Source of the DNA: Microbacterium yannicii PS01
GTDB taxonomy: Bacteria; Actinomycetota; Actinomycetes; Actinomycetales; Microbacteriaceae
Direction of reading: 5' to 3'
Assembly: GCF_000304335.1 (NCBI RefSeq)
Contig: NZ_CAJF01000040.1
Span: forward strand, 1 to 33,115
Length of the DNA: 33,115 nt
The notes beneath the pieces are model-generated. The model worked only from the letters and a program-made list of their open reading frames with translations, was not told the origin of the DNA and did no database searches. This document shows positions 1-8,004 of this stretch, one piece after another. How positions within the stretch are numbered: the first letter of the stretch is position 1; every line of letters starts with the position of its first letter. The position numbers and the translations under genes are program-made.

Positions 1-686
1 AGAAGGCCTGGTGGATGCCGCGCTGGCTCGAGCGGGTCCTCCCCCACTTCGACATCGAAGGCGAGGCGGTGGAGCGCGAGCTCGCCCTCACGGACTGGCC
101 GGAACCCGACACGACCGCCGCCGTCGTCGGCGAGGCCGTCGCGGTGCGCGCCGACGGCGGACGCGAGGTCGGCGAGGTGGTGCTGTTCGAAGCCACCCCG
201 TTCCGCGTCGAGCCCGGCGGCACGCTCATCGCCACCGGTGATCCGCGCGCCGCGCGCGCCTTTGCGCTGACCATCGCGGGACGCCTCGCGCTCAGCGAGG
301 GCAGGCTCCGCGTCGCCGGGCACCTGCTCCCGGAGCGGGCCGCGTGGGTGCGCGCCCATGTGGGCGTCGCCCTGCTGCCGGATGCCGAGGACCGCGTGCA
401 GGCGCTGCGCCGGGCTCTCGGCGCCCGCGCCGAACTCGTGGTCATCGACGGAGTCGACGTGCTCGACGCCGCTGAGCGCGATCAGGCCGCCGCGCTCCTC
501 CACGACAGCGCCGAGGCGCTGCGAGCCGCGACCGACGGAGCCTCGCAGCTGACCCTCGTCGTCACCTCGCGAACCGAGAGCGCGGCACTCGCGCTTCTCG
601 CCGACGCCCACCGCCCCGCCGTGAGCTCGCTCGCGCTGCGAGCCGGAACCACTCAGACCACCACCACCGCAGAGGTGAACGCATGA
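1..686 (+). CDS. MMPL-type membrane transporter, C-terminal end, with degenerate ABC-ATPase-like tail (5' end outside window)
   Basis: The reading frame is open from base 3 and enters from outside the window. The first residues (KAWWMPRWLERVLPHFDIEG) resemble the cytoplasmic tail that follows the last membrane helix of actinobacterial MMPL/RND-type lipid or drug exporters, so the ATG at 15 is probably not the true start. About 150 residues follow that look like a worn-out ABC nucleotide-binding domain: GGTLIATGDPRAAR sits where a Walker A loop would be but lacks GxxGxGK, and ELVVIDGVDVLD resembles Walker B. The stop overlaps the next gene's start (ATGA, 683-686), so the two are probably translationally coupled. 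The MMPL call is an inference from the short tail; the ATPase-like fold is also inferred, and ATP hydrolysis seems unlikely. Confidence 0.6.
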   Translation, partial: KAWWMPRWLERVLPHFDIEGEAVERELALTDWPEPDTTAAVVGEAVAVRADGGREVGEVVLFEATPFRVEPGGTLIATGDPRAARAFALTIAGRLALSEGRLRVAGHLLPERAAWVRAHVGVALLPDAEDRVQALRRALGARAELVVIDGVDVLDAAERDQAAALLHDSAEALRAATDGASQLTLVVTSRTESAALALLADAHRPAVSSLALRAGTTQTTTTAEVNA

Positions 687-2713
687 CCCCGAACGCCCTG
701 ACCCTGCCCTTCGAGCGGTCGCGATCACGCCGCCCGATCACCTGGCTCACGATCATCGGCGTGCTGCTGCTTCCCGTCGTCATCGGCGGAATCCTCGTGG
801 CAGCCCTGTACAACCCGGTGGAGCGTCTGGACAGCCTGACCGCCGCGATCGTGAACGACGACGAGCCGGTCACCATCGATGGGCAGACAGTGCCCCTCGG
901 ACGCCAGCTCACGGCCGGCCTCGTCGAGGGATCCGACGATCTCGACAGCAACCTCACCTGGACGATCTCGAACGCCGACGACGCGGCCTCCGGGCTGGCC
1001 GACGGCACCTACGCCGCCGTCATCACGATCCCCGAGAACTTCTCGTCGGCCGCCACCTCGACCCAGCCGGGCGAGACGCCCGAGCAGGCGACGATCGAGG
1101 TGCAGACGCCGCCCGACAGCCTCATCGTGGACGACGCGATCACCGCGCAGGTCGCCAACGCGGCGGCCTCGACCATGGGCAGCGAACTGTCGTCGGTCTA
1201 CCTCGAGAACGTGCTCCTCGGCTTCACGACGCTCGGCGACGAGCTGGGCACGGCGGCTGATGGGGCGACGCAGCTCGCCGACGGAGCTCAGCAGGCGGCG
1301 GACGGCGCGTCAGCCCTGCCCGACGGCATCGCGCAGCTCGGCGATGGAGCCTCGCAGCTCTCGAGCGGTGCGACCGACCTGGCGAACGGCCTCGGCCAGA
1401 TCGCCGGAGGGATCGGCGACGCAGCGGGAGGCGCCCGCGATCTCGGGGCCGGGCTCGATGCGGCCGCGGCCGGTGTGAAGAACCAGCAGCTTCTCGATGC
1501 CGCGAACGCCTCGGCGTCATACGCGGGCGAGGCGGCGCGGCAGACCGAGGCGCTCGCCCTGCTGCTGGGCAACCCGGACACGAGCAATCCCGGACTCGCT
1601 CAGCAGCTCGGTGCGCTCTACGCCCAGTGCGACCCGGTGGCGTCCGGGCAGGCCTTCTGCGATCAGCTCGGGGCGATCGCCGGCGGTGCCGGCACTGCGG
1701 CGACGAACGCCGGAGCCGCTGCCGTGAGCGCGGGAACCGCTGCCGGTTACGCCGCACCCGCCGCCAGCGGGATCGACAGCCTCATGACAGAGACGAGCAC
1801 CGGACTCGCCGGAGCCGCCAACGGCGCCCGCGAACTCGCGTCGGGACTCGGTCAGCTCCAGGGCGCGACAGCCCAGTCGGCTGACGGCGCCCGTCAGCTC
1901 TCGTCCGGCGCCTCCCAGCTCGCGTCCGGCGCGACGCAGGCCGCTGACGGGGCGACGACCCTCGCCGACGGCGTGGCACAGCTGGCCGACGGCACCGGAG
2001 AGCTCGCGAACGGGCTGAGCACGGCATCCGGATCGATCCCGTCCTACACCGACGACGAGGCGACCGATCTCGCCGGCGTCGTGGCCGACCCGGTCGCGGC
2101 CGAGGGCGTGGGGACGTCGCTGTTCGGCGCCTCTGCCGTGCCGCTGCTCGCCATGCTGGCGCTGTGGTTCGGAGGCCTCGGCACGTTCATCGCGCTCCAG
2201 GCCGTATCGCGCCGCGCACTCACCTCGCGCGCGCCGTCGGCTGTGCTGGCGCTGCGTTCCTTCCTGCCGGCCGCGGGAATCGGGCTCGCCCAGGGCCTGC
2301 TCGTGGCGGGCGTGGTGCAGCTCGCGGCCACCTACTCGTGGGCCGATTGGTCGGTCTTCGCGGCGGTCTGCGCCGTTGCGGGCGTCGCCTTCGCCGCCGT
2401 CAACCAAGCCCTCATCGCGGTCTTCGGAGGCGCCGGACGCTGGATCGCGGCGCTGGTCGGCGTGCTGGCCGTCGCCACCGGGGTCGTCTCGACCGCGCCA
2501 GGTGTGCTCAGCGACATCGCCGGCCTGATGCCGACCGCGCCCGCCTACCAGGGGATGCTTGCCGCGCTCACCGCGACCTCGGGCATCGGCGCGGCGTTCG
2601 CGGGGCTCGCCATCTGGGCGCTGCTCGCACTCGCGGCGACCATGATCGCGGTCGCCCGGCGGCGCACCACCTCGGCTCGCTCCCTGCTCGAGGCGGTGCC
2701 GGCGGCGGCCTAG
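683..2713 (+). CDS. YhgE/Pip domain membrane protein
   Basis: A 676-residue protein with one N-terminal membrane segment (about residues 19-42), a long extracytoplasmic region, and about five to six membrane segments in the last 200 residues. This is the layout of YhgE/Pip proteins, related to ABC-2 permeases and ESX/WXG exporter components. The external part carries many alanine- and glycine-rich heptad-like repeats of the form DGAxQLADGAxxL (about residues 195-265 and 385-455), the coiled stalk typical of the family. The start overlaps the upstream MMPL-like gene by four bases, and such pairs are common in Actinomycetota. Its stop shares the CTAG tetramer with the convergent CDGSH gene. The substrate is unknown; export of a protein or lipid is the usual guess. 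Confidence 0.85.
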   Translation: MTPNALTLPFERSRSRRPITWLTIIGVLLLPVVIGGILVAALYNPVERLDSLTAAIVNDDEPVTIDGQTVPLGRQLTAGLVEGSDDLDSNLTWTISNADDAASGLADGTYAAVITIPENFSSAATSTQPGETPEQATIEVQTPPDSLIVDDAITAQVANAAASTMGSELSSVYLENVLLGFTTLGDELGTAADGATQLADGAQQAADGASALPDGIAQLGDGASQLSSGATDLANGLGQIAGGIGDAAGGARDLGAGLDAAAAGVKNQQLLDAANASASYAGEAARQTEALALLLGNPDTSNPGLAQQLGALYAQCDPVASGQAFCDQLGAIAGGAGTAATNAGAAAVSAGTAAGYAAPAASGIDSLMTETSTGLAGAANGARELASGLGQLQGATAQSADGARQLSSGASQLASGATQAADGATTLADGVAQLADGTGELANGLSTASGSIPSYTDDEATDLAGVVADPVAAEGVGTSLFGASAVPLLAMLALWFGGLGTFIALQAVSRRALTSRAPSAVLALRSFLPAAGIGLAQGLLVAGVVQLAATYSWADWSVFAAVCAVAGVAFAAVNQALIAVFGGAGRWIAALVGVLAVATGVVSTAPGVLSDIAGLMPTAPAYQGMLAALTATSGIGAAFAGLAIWALLALAATMIAVARRRTTSARSLLEAVPAAA

Positions 2714-2952
2714 CGAGCCTCGGAGGGCGCGACCGGCGCGTCGCCGGGGGGCGCGGTACGGAAGCCCGAGAGCTTGTGGGTGCCGTCGCACCACGGTTTG
2801 ATCGCGGATGCCCCGCACCGGCAGAGGGCCACCGTGCGACGGGAACGCTCGATGGGCTCGCCGTTCTCGTCGATGAGCTGCGCGGGCCCGCGCACGATGA
2901 GCGGGCCGTCGGGATACGGCGTGATCGTCACGCCCGGGTCTCGCTGGGTCAT
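2710..2952 (-). CDS. CDGSH-type iron-sulfur protein
   Basis: An 80-residue protein with the CDGSH 2Fe-2S signature: C44, C46, C55 and H59 in the arrangement CxCx8CDGTH, with Thr replacing Ser. Such small soluble proteins carry a redox-active, pH-sensitive 2Fe-2S cluster and act in electron or cluster transfer. The ATG at 2952 was chosen because it overlaps the stop of the upstream glycosyltransferase (ATGA, 2949-2952), implying coupled translation. The open frame continues to 3093, but that part lies inside the glycosyltransferase and has no family resemblance. It is the last gene of an operon with a glycosyltransferase and a haem-oxygenase-like enzyme, so it may supply electrons to the latter (inference). 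Confidence 0.9.
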   Translation of the reverse strand: MTQRDPGVTITPYPDGPLIVRGPAQLIDENGEPIERSRRTVALCRCGASAIKPWCDGTHKLSGFRTAPPGDAPVAPSEAR

Positions 2953-3902
2953 CGGTTCTCCCGTCGTAGTCGGCGCATGGATGTCGCGGCCCGCCGCAGC
3001 CGTCCGTCGCGGTAGGTGACGCCGCCCCGCGCGCGCTGCAGGAGCGCCATCCACACCGTGACGCCGCGTTCGGCGACCCAGAGCGGCGCCCACAGCGCCG
3101 CGGTCGCCGGAAAGACCCGGGACCCGCCGTCACGACGGCGTCCGGCCTCGGCGAGGGCGATCACGGCAGCCGCGCCGGCGAGCAGGGCGCGGAGCCCGCC
3201 ACGGCGGGCGGCCACGACGGCGACAGGCAGGATGAGCAGCTCGCGGACCAACCGCACCGGCTGGGCGAAGTCGTCATAGGCCTGTCGCACCCTCTGCTCG
3301 AGGAACTTCCCCACTTCGGGCGGACGGCGAGTCACGTAGACGTCGCGGGCGACGAGCACGCGGCCTCCCCGGGCCCGCACCGTCCGCTCCAGCTCGAGGT
3401 TCTCGAACAGCACATCGGTGTCGTACCCGCGGCCGCGCATCGCCGAGCGCCGCAACGCCACCGTGCCCGAGAAGTCGCCACCGAGAGCCCGGTTCAGCAA
3501 GGTGCGACCGGTGTCCCAGCGGGCGTGCCACGGCGCGGGCCGGAAGATGTTCTGCGGCCGCACGAAGTCGGCGTCGTCGAGCAATCGGGTGAGGCGCTCC
3601 AGCACCGGCCGGTCGTAGCGCACGTCGTCATCGGCGATCACCATGCGCTCGTGCCGGCTCTCGCGGATCCCGGTCACGGCGCCGCGTGCTTTGCCGTTCG
3701 CTCCCGGGCCGCCGGGCGGGATGTGCCGGACGAAGGGCCATTCCCGGTGATGCACGTCGAAGCGCGTCGAGTCGGAACCGTCGACCACGGTGACATCCAC
3801 CCACGCCGCCAGCGTCCGCAGGTACCGCGACAGCTCTTCCAGGCCCGCGTCGTCCGACCAGCGAAGCGGCAGGACGTACTCGACGGGCAGGCGCTCGGAC
3901 AC
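2949..3902 (-). CDS. Family 2 glycosyltransferase, membrane-associated
   Basis: A 317-residue GT-A fold glycosyltransferase. Visible motifs are VVDGSDS (about 39-45), the metal-binding DxD in ADDDVRYD (90-97), a likely catalytic acidic pair in ENLELE (167-172), and a QRVRQ motif resembling QxxRW (203-207). Two hydrophobic stretches near the C-terminus (about 219-252 and 263-288) suggest membrane attachment, so a lipid or cell-envelope acceptor is likely. The GTG at 3902 lies four bases after the stop of the upstream di-iron enzyme. The open frame extends upstream to 4115, but that part is antisense-like and overlaps the neighbour. It is coupled to the CDGSH gene by a four-base overlap. Donor and acceptor cannot be read from the sequence. 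Confidence 0.85.
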   Translation of the reverse strand: MSERLPVEYVLPLRWSDDAGLEELSRYLRTLAAWVDVTVVDGSDSTRFDVHHREWPFVRHIPPGGPGANGKARGAVTGIRESRHERMVIADDDVRYDRPVLERLTRLLDDADFVRPQNIFRPAPWHARWDTGRTLLNRALGGDFSGTVALRRSAMRGRGYDTDVLFENLELERTVRARGGRVLVARDVYVTRRPPEVGKFLEQRVRQAYDDFAQPVRLVRELLILPVAVVAARRGGLRALLAGAAAVIALAEAGRRRDGGSRVFPATAALWAPLWVAERGVTVWMALLQRARGGVTYRDGRLRRAATSMRRLRRENR

Positions 3903-3906
3903 GCGA

Positions 3907-4971
3907 TCACCCGGTCGTCGGCGCGTACGATCCTCGAAGGGCGCTGCGGCCGTTCGACCACGCGTCCAGGACGTGAGCTCCGGCCAGATCGTCCATCGCG
4001 AGGCCCGCAGCCGCTCCGAAGACGATGTCGTAGAGGAGCTCCGGCTCGTCCTCCGCCAAGGACCCGGCCAGGTCGCGGGCGGCGATCTGCTCGTGCACGG
4101 CATCCGCTTCGACATGCTCGTCGAAGTACCACGTCACATCCGGGCCGAAGCCGTGGCGACGGAAGCCGTCGCCGTACGAGCGGTTGGGCAGCGAGGACGT
4201 CATCTCGAACGCGGCCAGGTGGCCGACGATCGCGCCGCGCAGGCGGCGATGGATGCCGAACATCGACATCATGTTGTGGACGGCCAGTGTGATGGCGGGC
4301 ACCAGGTCGAGATAGGCCCCATAGGTGTCATCGAGCCCGGCGCCGCGCATCGTCTGCGCGAAGATCGCGGAATGCATGCGGACCGGATCGCCCGCCCCGT
4401 ACTCGTCGGACTGGATCTCGACGAGGGCGGCCTTCGGGCGACCGGTGAGGCGCGGGATCGCCCAGGAGTGGGGGTCGGCCTCTCGCAGGGTGTAGATGCT
4501 CCGGTTGATGAGGAACTCGTCCAGCTGCTCCCGCGTCGCCTTCTTCGCCACGAAGCGCGAGAGGCTCGGCCCCGGCGTCGGAGCGGTGAGGGCGAAGAGG
4601 TGACTTGCGACGGCGTCCTGTGTCGGTTCCGGAAGCTCGCCCACGTCGACCATGGCGCGCAGCTGCTGTTCGAACGCCCGCTCCAGCCGGTCGCGCGCGG
4701 CCAGCAGATCCGGCTGCCATTCCCACTCCGGATCGGTCTGCGGCAGCGAACCGTAAGCGACGGAGTACAGGAGGAAGAGCGAGAGCTGCACGTCGTCGTC
4801 GTGGATCAGGTCGCTCGACGCGAGGGCATCGCCGACCGCCTCGGGCAGCCCGCCCAGGGTCGCCTCCTGAGGCGTCTGCACGAGCGCCTCGGAGAGCAGC
4901 TCGCTCAGCGGTCCCCGGGGTTCCACCCGGGAGACGGCTGTGTCGTGGGCGGGGATGAGGACACCGGTCAT
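3907..4971 (-). CDS. Iron-containing redox enzyme, haem-oxygenase-like di-iron fold
   Basis: A 354-residue protein of the haem-oxygenase-like superfamily (iron-containing redox enzyme family; relatives include di-iron oxidases/oxygenases and TenA/PqqC-like proteins). The C-terminal two thirds hold the expected acidic and histidine ligands: E164 and H168 in LREADPHSW, E190 and H200 in DEYGAGDPVRMH, E256 in HLAAFEMTSS, and D284, H286, D290 and H293 in YFDEHVEADAVHE. Exact metal ligands are inferred. The ATG at 4971 is preferred over the GTG at 4977 because AGGAG ends five bases before the ATG, whereas it overlaps the GTG. It is the first gene of the operon with the GT2 and CDGSH genes. It may oxidise or cleave a small molecule or lipid; the substrate is unknown. 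Confidence 0.82.
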   Translation of the reverse strand: MTGVLIPAHDTAVSRVEPRGPLSELLSEALVQTPQEATLGGLPEAVGDALASSDLIHDDDVQLSLFLLYSVAYGSLPQTDPEWEWQPDLLAARDRLERAFEQQLRAMVDVGELPEPTQDAVASHLFALTAPTPGPSLSRFVAKKATREQLDEFLINRSIYTLREADPHSWAIPRLTGRPKAALVEIQSDEYGAGDPVRMHSAIFAQTMRGAGLDDTYGAYLDLVPAITLAVHNMMSMFGIHRRLRGAIVGHLAAFEMTSSLPNRSYGDGFRRHGFGPDVTWYFDEHVEADAVHEQIAARDLAGSLAEDEPELLYDIVFGAAAGLAMDDLAGAHVLDAWSNGRSALRGSYAPTTG

Positions 4972-4975
4972 GAGC

Positions 4976-5021
4976 ACTCCTGAACGACGCGGCGCCGAGG
5001 AGCGCGCCGCGCGGAGTTCAG
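4976..5021 (-). promoter_or_regulatory. Stem-loop next to the Shine-Dalgarno site of the di-iron enzyme gene
   Basis: CTGAAC (4980-4985) pairs with GTTCAG (5016-5021), and inside it GCGGCGC (4989-4995) pairs with GCGCCGC (5004-5010). On the minus-strand transcript the 3' arm runs into the AGGAG that serves the start at 4971, and the loop contains CTCCT, which could pair with that AGGAG. It could act as a translational switch, or simply as the terminator of the cytochrome c operon that ends at 5103. No U-tract follows. Confidence 0.45.
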
Positions 5022-5102
5022 CGTCTCAGATCACCGGGCGATGAGCGCCGGGGTTGACGCCGCGGCGGACGACCGGCTAAGCCACCGACGAGCCGGATCA
5101 GC

Positions 5103-6161
5103 TCAGCTCAGGCCCGAGTACGCGTGCAGGCCCTTGAAGAACATGTTCACGATCGTGAAGTTGAAGATCACGGCCGTGAACCCGATGATCGACAGCCACG
5201 CCGACCGGGACCCGCGCCAGCCGCGGGTCGCGCGGGCGTGGATGTAGCCGGCGTAGAGCACCCAGATGACGAAGGTCCAGACTTCCTTGGTGTCGAAGCC
5301 CCAGTAGCGCCCCCACGCGTCGTTCGCCCAGATCGAGCCGGCGATGAGCGTGAACGTCCAGAAGATGAACCCCAGGATCGCGAACCGATAGGCCAGCGAC
5401 TCGAGGGCGTCGGCGCCGGGAAGCGTGCGGAGGAAGCCCGGGCCGCCCTTCAAAGCGACAGCGGATGACTCGCTCGCCGCCGCCGTCCTGCGCTCGCGAC
5501 GGGCCTGCATCAGCTGCAGGACCGAGAGGCCGAATGCGAGGGCGAACAGGGCGGTCGCGAGCGAGGCGACGAAGACGTGGATCACGAGCCAGACCGACTT
5601 CAGCGGATCCATGAGCGGCGTGATCTCGACGTAGAACGACAGCGCCGAGGCACCGAGGAGCACGACGGTCAGGCCCGTGATGAACGAGCCGAGGAACCGC
5701 AGGTCGTAGCGGAGGAGGACGCCCAGGTACACGGCGACGACCAGCAGCGTGCCGGTGAGCGCGAACTCGTACATGTTGGACCACGGCACGCGTCCCGCCG
5801 CGATGCCGCGGGTGACGTCGCCCCCGAGGTGGAACAGGAACCCGAGAACGGTGAGCGACGTGCCGATGCGCGCCCACACGAGTCGCGTGCGCCGGCCGAT
5901 GGGCGCGTTCAGCGCGGCCTCCGAGGCCCGCTCCTGCTCGTGCATCTCGGCCACCGCTCCCGACCGCGCCGGCGCGCCGGCGTACCCGGCTGCGACGAGC
6001 TCGCGTTCTCGGGCGCCTTCGGTCTTGGCGTCGACCGCGACCGCGCCGCGGCGCGCGAGGTCGACCGCGTAGGCGACGAAAGCGAGGGCGTAGACGGCGA
6101 TCGCCGTCCAGACCAGGAGCACCGAGACCGACTCGAGCGTGAAAGTGGCAGTTTCGGGCAT
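5103..6161 (-). CDS. ccsB: Cytochrome c biogenesis protein CcsB (ResC/CcsA type)
   Basis: A 352-residue polytopic membrane protein of System II cytochrome c maturation. With ResB it forms the haem exporter/lyase that attaches haem to apocytochromes outside the membrane. The tryptophan-rich WWD region is at 278-295 (WANDAWGRYWGFDTKEVW; GFDTKE replaces the WDPKE common elsewhere). H195 in WLVIHV and H308 in GYIHAR match the conserved external haem-ligand histidines. About eight membrane segments are visible. The ATG lies four bases after the resB stop, so it is the last gene of the operon. A stem-loop at 4980-5021 follows it. Confidence 0.93.
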   Translation of the reverse strand: MPETATFTLESVSVLLVWTAIAVYALAFVAYAVDLARRGAVAVDAKTEGARERELVAAGYAGAPARSGAVAEMHEQERASEAALNAPIGRRTRLVWARIGTSLTVLGFLFHLGGDVTRGIAAGRVPWSNMYEFALTGTLLVVAVYLGVLLRYDLRFLGSFITGLTVVLLGASALSFYVEITPLMDPLKSVWLVIHVFVASLATALFALAFGLSVLQLMQARRERRTAAASESSAVALKGGPGFLRTLPGADALESLAYRFAILGFIFWTFTLIAGSIWANDAWGRYWGFDTKEVWTFVIWVLYAGYIHARATRGWRGSRSAWLSIIGFTAVIFNFTIVNMFFKGLHAYSGLS

Positions 6162-6165
6162 GGTT

Positions 6166-8004
6166 TCAGTCTACGCGCGGGGTGGAGCCGGGCTCTGTGG
6201 ACGAGGGCTCGCGGGAAAGGGGTTGGGTGGAAGGTGACTCTGCGCGGTCGCGCTCGAAGGCGATGACATGGCGCTGGGCGAACTGCTCGACCGCACCGTG
6301 GAGCGTCGGGTCCTCGCCACGGGCCAGACCCGCGTACTCGAGCTCGACGCCCTCGCCGCTCGGCGTCGCCTTGACCCACATGCGCCGGCGCGGCACGAAC
6401 AGCGCGGCGAGCAGGCCGGCGGTGGCGAGCACCGCGAAGATCAGCACCCAGGTGGCCGCGGCATCCCGATGGATCGAGAGCGACACATACCGCTTCACCG
6501 AATCCTCGTAACCGGTCGCGCCTTCGGGCGCCTCATTCTCGAAGGTGATGCTGCCCAGCCCGTCCGGCAGCTCGGCCGAGTCGCCAGGAGCGAGCTCGAG
6601 GGACTCCACGTCGGTGCCTCGGCCGGTGAGCTTGTCCATCTCGCTCGTGTCGAGCGTGTACACCGAGCGCGGGACCCCGCCGTCGATCCCGAGGTCGCCG
6701 GTGTAGACGTCGAGCGTGACGACCGGATTGGTCAACGCCGGGAAGTAGGACGTGAACGCGCCGTCCTCACGCTGGAGCTGTGTGGGGTAGAAGAAGCCGA
6801 CGAGGCCCATCTGCTCCTCCAGCCCGTCCGGGACCTTGACCACGCCGAGCGAGGTCATGTTGGTGTCCTGCGGCAGGAACGGCACCGACTCGGAGAACAC
6901 GACGTCGCCGTCCCCGTCGCGGATGGTGAGGGTCGGGGCGTAGCCGTTGCCCATCAGGTAGACGCGGTCGCCGGCCATTTCGAGCGGGTGGTTGACGCGC
7001 ACGTCGCCGGTGCCCGTCTCCTCGCCCGCCATCTGGGTGGTGAGGTTCGCGACGAAGTCGCCGGCCTGACCGGCGCCCTGCGTGCCGAACGGCTGATACG
7101 TGACGTCGAACCGGTCGAGCGTCAGCGCGTACGGCGTCAGAGACGCCTCGTCGACGAAGCGGCCGGGATTGAACGAGTTGTAGTCCAGCAGCGTGTTGAC
7201 CCACGTGCGACCTTCGATGATCACCGTCTGCCCGGTGTAGGTGAAGCCGCCGCCGATGCCGACCGCCAGCAGCACGCCCACGAGCGAAGCATGGAAGACC
7301 AGGTTGCCGGTCTCGCGCAGGTAGCCGCGCTCGGCCGACACCGAGGTCGCCCCGCGCGAGTCGTACCGCTCGACCCGGTACCCGGTCCTCTTCAGCTGCT
7401 GCTGGGCGAGGTCGATCGCCGCGGATGCCGCGTCCTCGGGCCTCTCCCCCGCGCCGGGCCGGGGCCGGATCGTCTCGGTGCGGCTGACATCGAGGCGCGA
7501 CAGGCGCGCAGGCGTCCGGGGCGGCTTGGCGCGCAGCGCCTTCCAGTGGTGCTTGGTGCGTGGGATGACGCAGCCGACGAGCGAGATGAACAGCAGGATG
7601 TAGATCGCCGAGAACCAGGGCGACGTGTAGACGTCGAAGAGGCTCAGGTTGTCGAGGATCGGCGCGAGGTCGGGATTGTCGTTGAAGTACTGCGTGACGC
7701 CGTTCGGATCGGCGCTGCGCTGCGGCACCAGGGATCCGGGCACCGCCGCGATCGCGAGAAGCAGCAGAAGCACCAGCGCGGTGCGCATCGAGGTCAGCTG
7801 GCGCCAGCCCCAGCGCAGCCAGCCGACGACCCCCAACGCGGGCTGGTTGACCTCGGCGGAGGAGTCGGCGTCGGCGTGATCGGAGGGGCGGAGCGTTCCT
7901 TCGACGGGATCAGGGACCGACGGTGTCGGCTCGGAGGCCGACGGTGTCGGTTCGGAGGCCGAACCGGGACCGGAAGCCGAGACGTCAGAGCGGGGCCGGG
8001 ACAC
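6166..8004 (-). CDS. resB: Cytochrome c biogenesis protein ResB (Ccs1)
   Basis: A 612-residue ResB-family protein, partner of CcsB in haem delivery and ligation. It shows the expected layout: a membrane segment around 75-95 (MRTALVLLLLLAIAAVPGSL), a second around 130-150 ending in GCVIPRTKHHW, a third around 235-255, a large external domain, and a last membrane segment near 535-560. The GTG at 8004 lies inside the end of ccdA (20-base overlap) with a G-rich ribosome site about nine bases upstream. The first about 45 residues are a Ser/Glu/Pro-rich linker (SEPTPSASEPTPS) made from a tandem 21-bp repeat next to an interspersed repeat element, so this tail is probably not conserved. Confidence 0.92.
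   Translation of the reverse strand: MSRPRSDVSASGPGSASEPTPSASEPTPSVPDPVEGTLRPSDHADADSSAEVNQPALGVVGWLRWGWRQLTSMRTALVLLLLLAIAAVPGSLVPQRSADPNGVTQYFNDNPDLAPILDNLSLFDVYTSPWFSAIYILLFISLVGCVIPRTKHHWKALRAKPPRTPARLSRLDVSRTETIRPRPGAGERPEDAASAAIDLAQQQLKRTGYRVERYDSRGATSVSAERGYLRETGNLVFHASLVGVLLAVGIGGGFTYTGQTVIIEGRTWVNTLLDYNSFNPGRFVDEASLTPYALTLDRFDVTYQPFGTQGAGQAGDFVANLTTQMAGEETGTGDVRVNHPLEMAGDRVYLMGNGYAPTLTIRDGDGDVVFSESVPFLPQDTNMTSLGVVKVPDGLEEQMGLVGFFYPTQLQREDGAFTSYFPALTNPVVTLDVYTGDLGIDGGVPRSVYTLDTSEMDKLTGRGTDVESLELAPGDSAELPDGLGSITFENEAPEGATGYEDSVKRYVSLSIHRDAAATWVLIFAVLATAGLLAALFVPRRRMWVKATPSGEGVELEYAGLARGEDPTLHGAVEQFAQRHVIAFERDRAESPSTQPLSREPSSTEPGSTPRVD
7898..7962 (+). repeat. Interspersed element plus 21-bp tandem units inside resB
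   Basis: The element CCTTCGAC...CAGGGACC (7898-7918) is followed by two 21-bp units (7921-7941 and 7942-7962) that differ at one base, then a partial unit. It is antisense to resB and encodes its N-terminal SEPTPSA repeats in frame. Confidence 0.75.
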
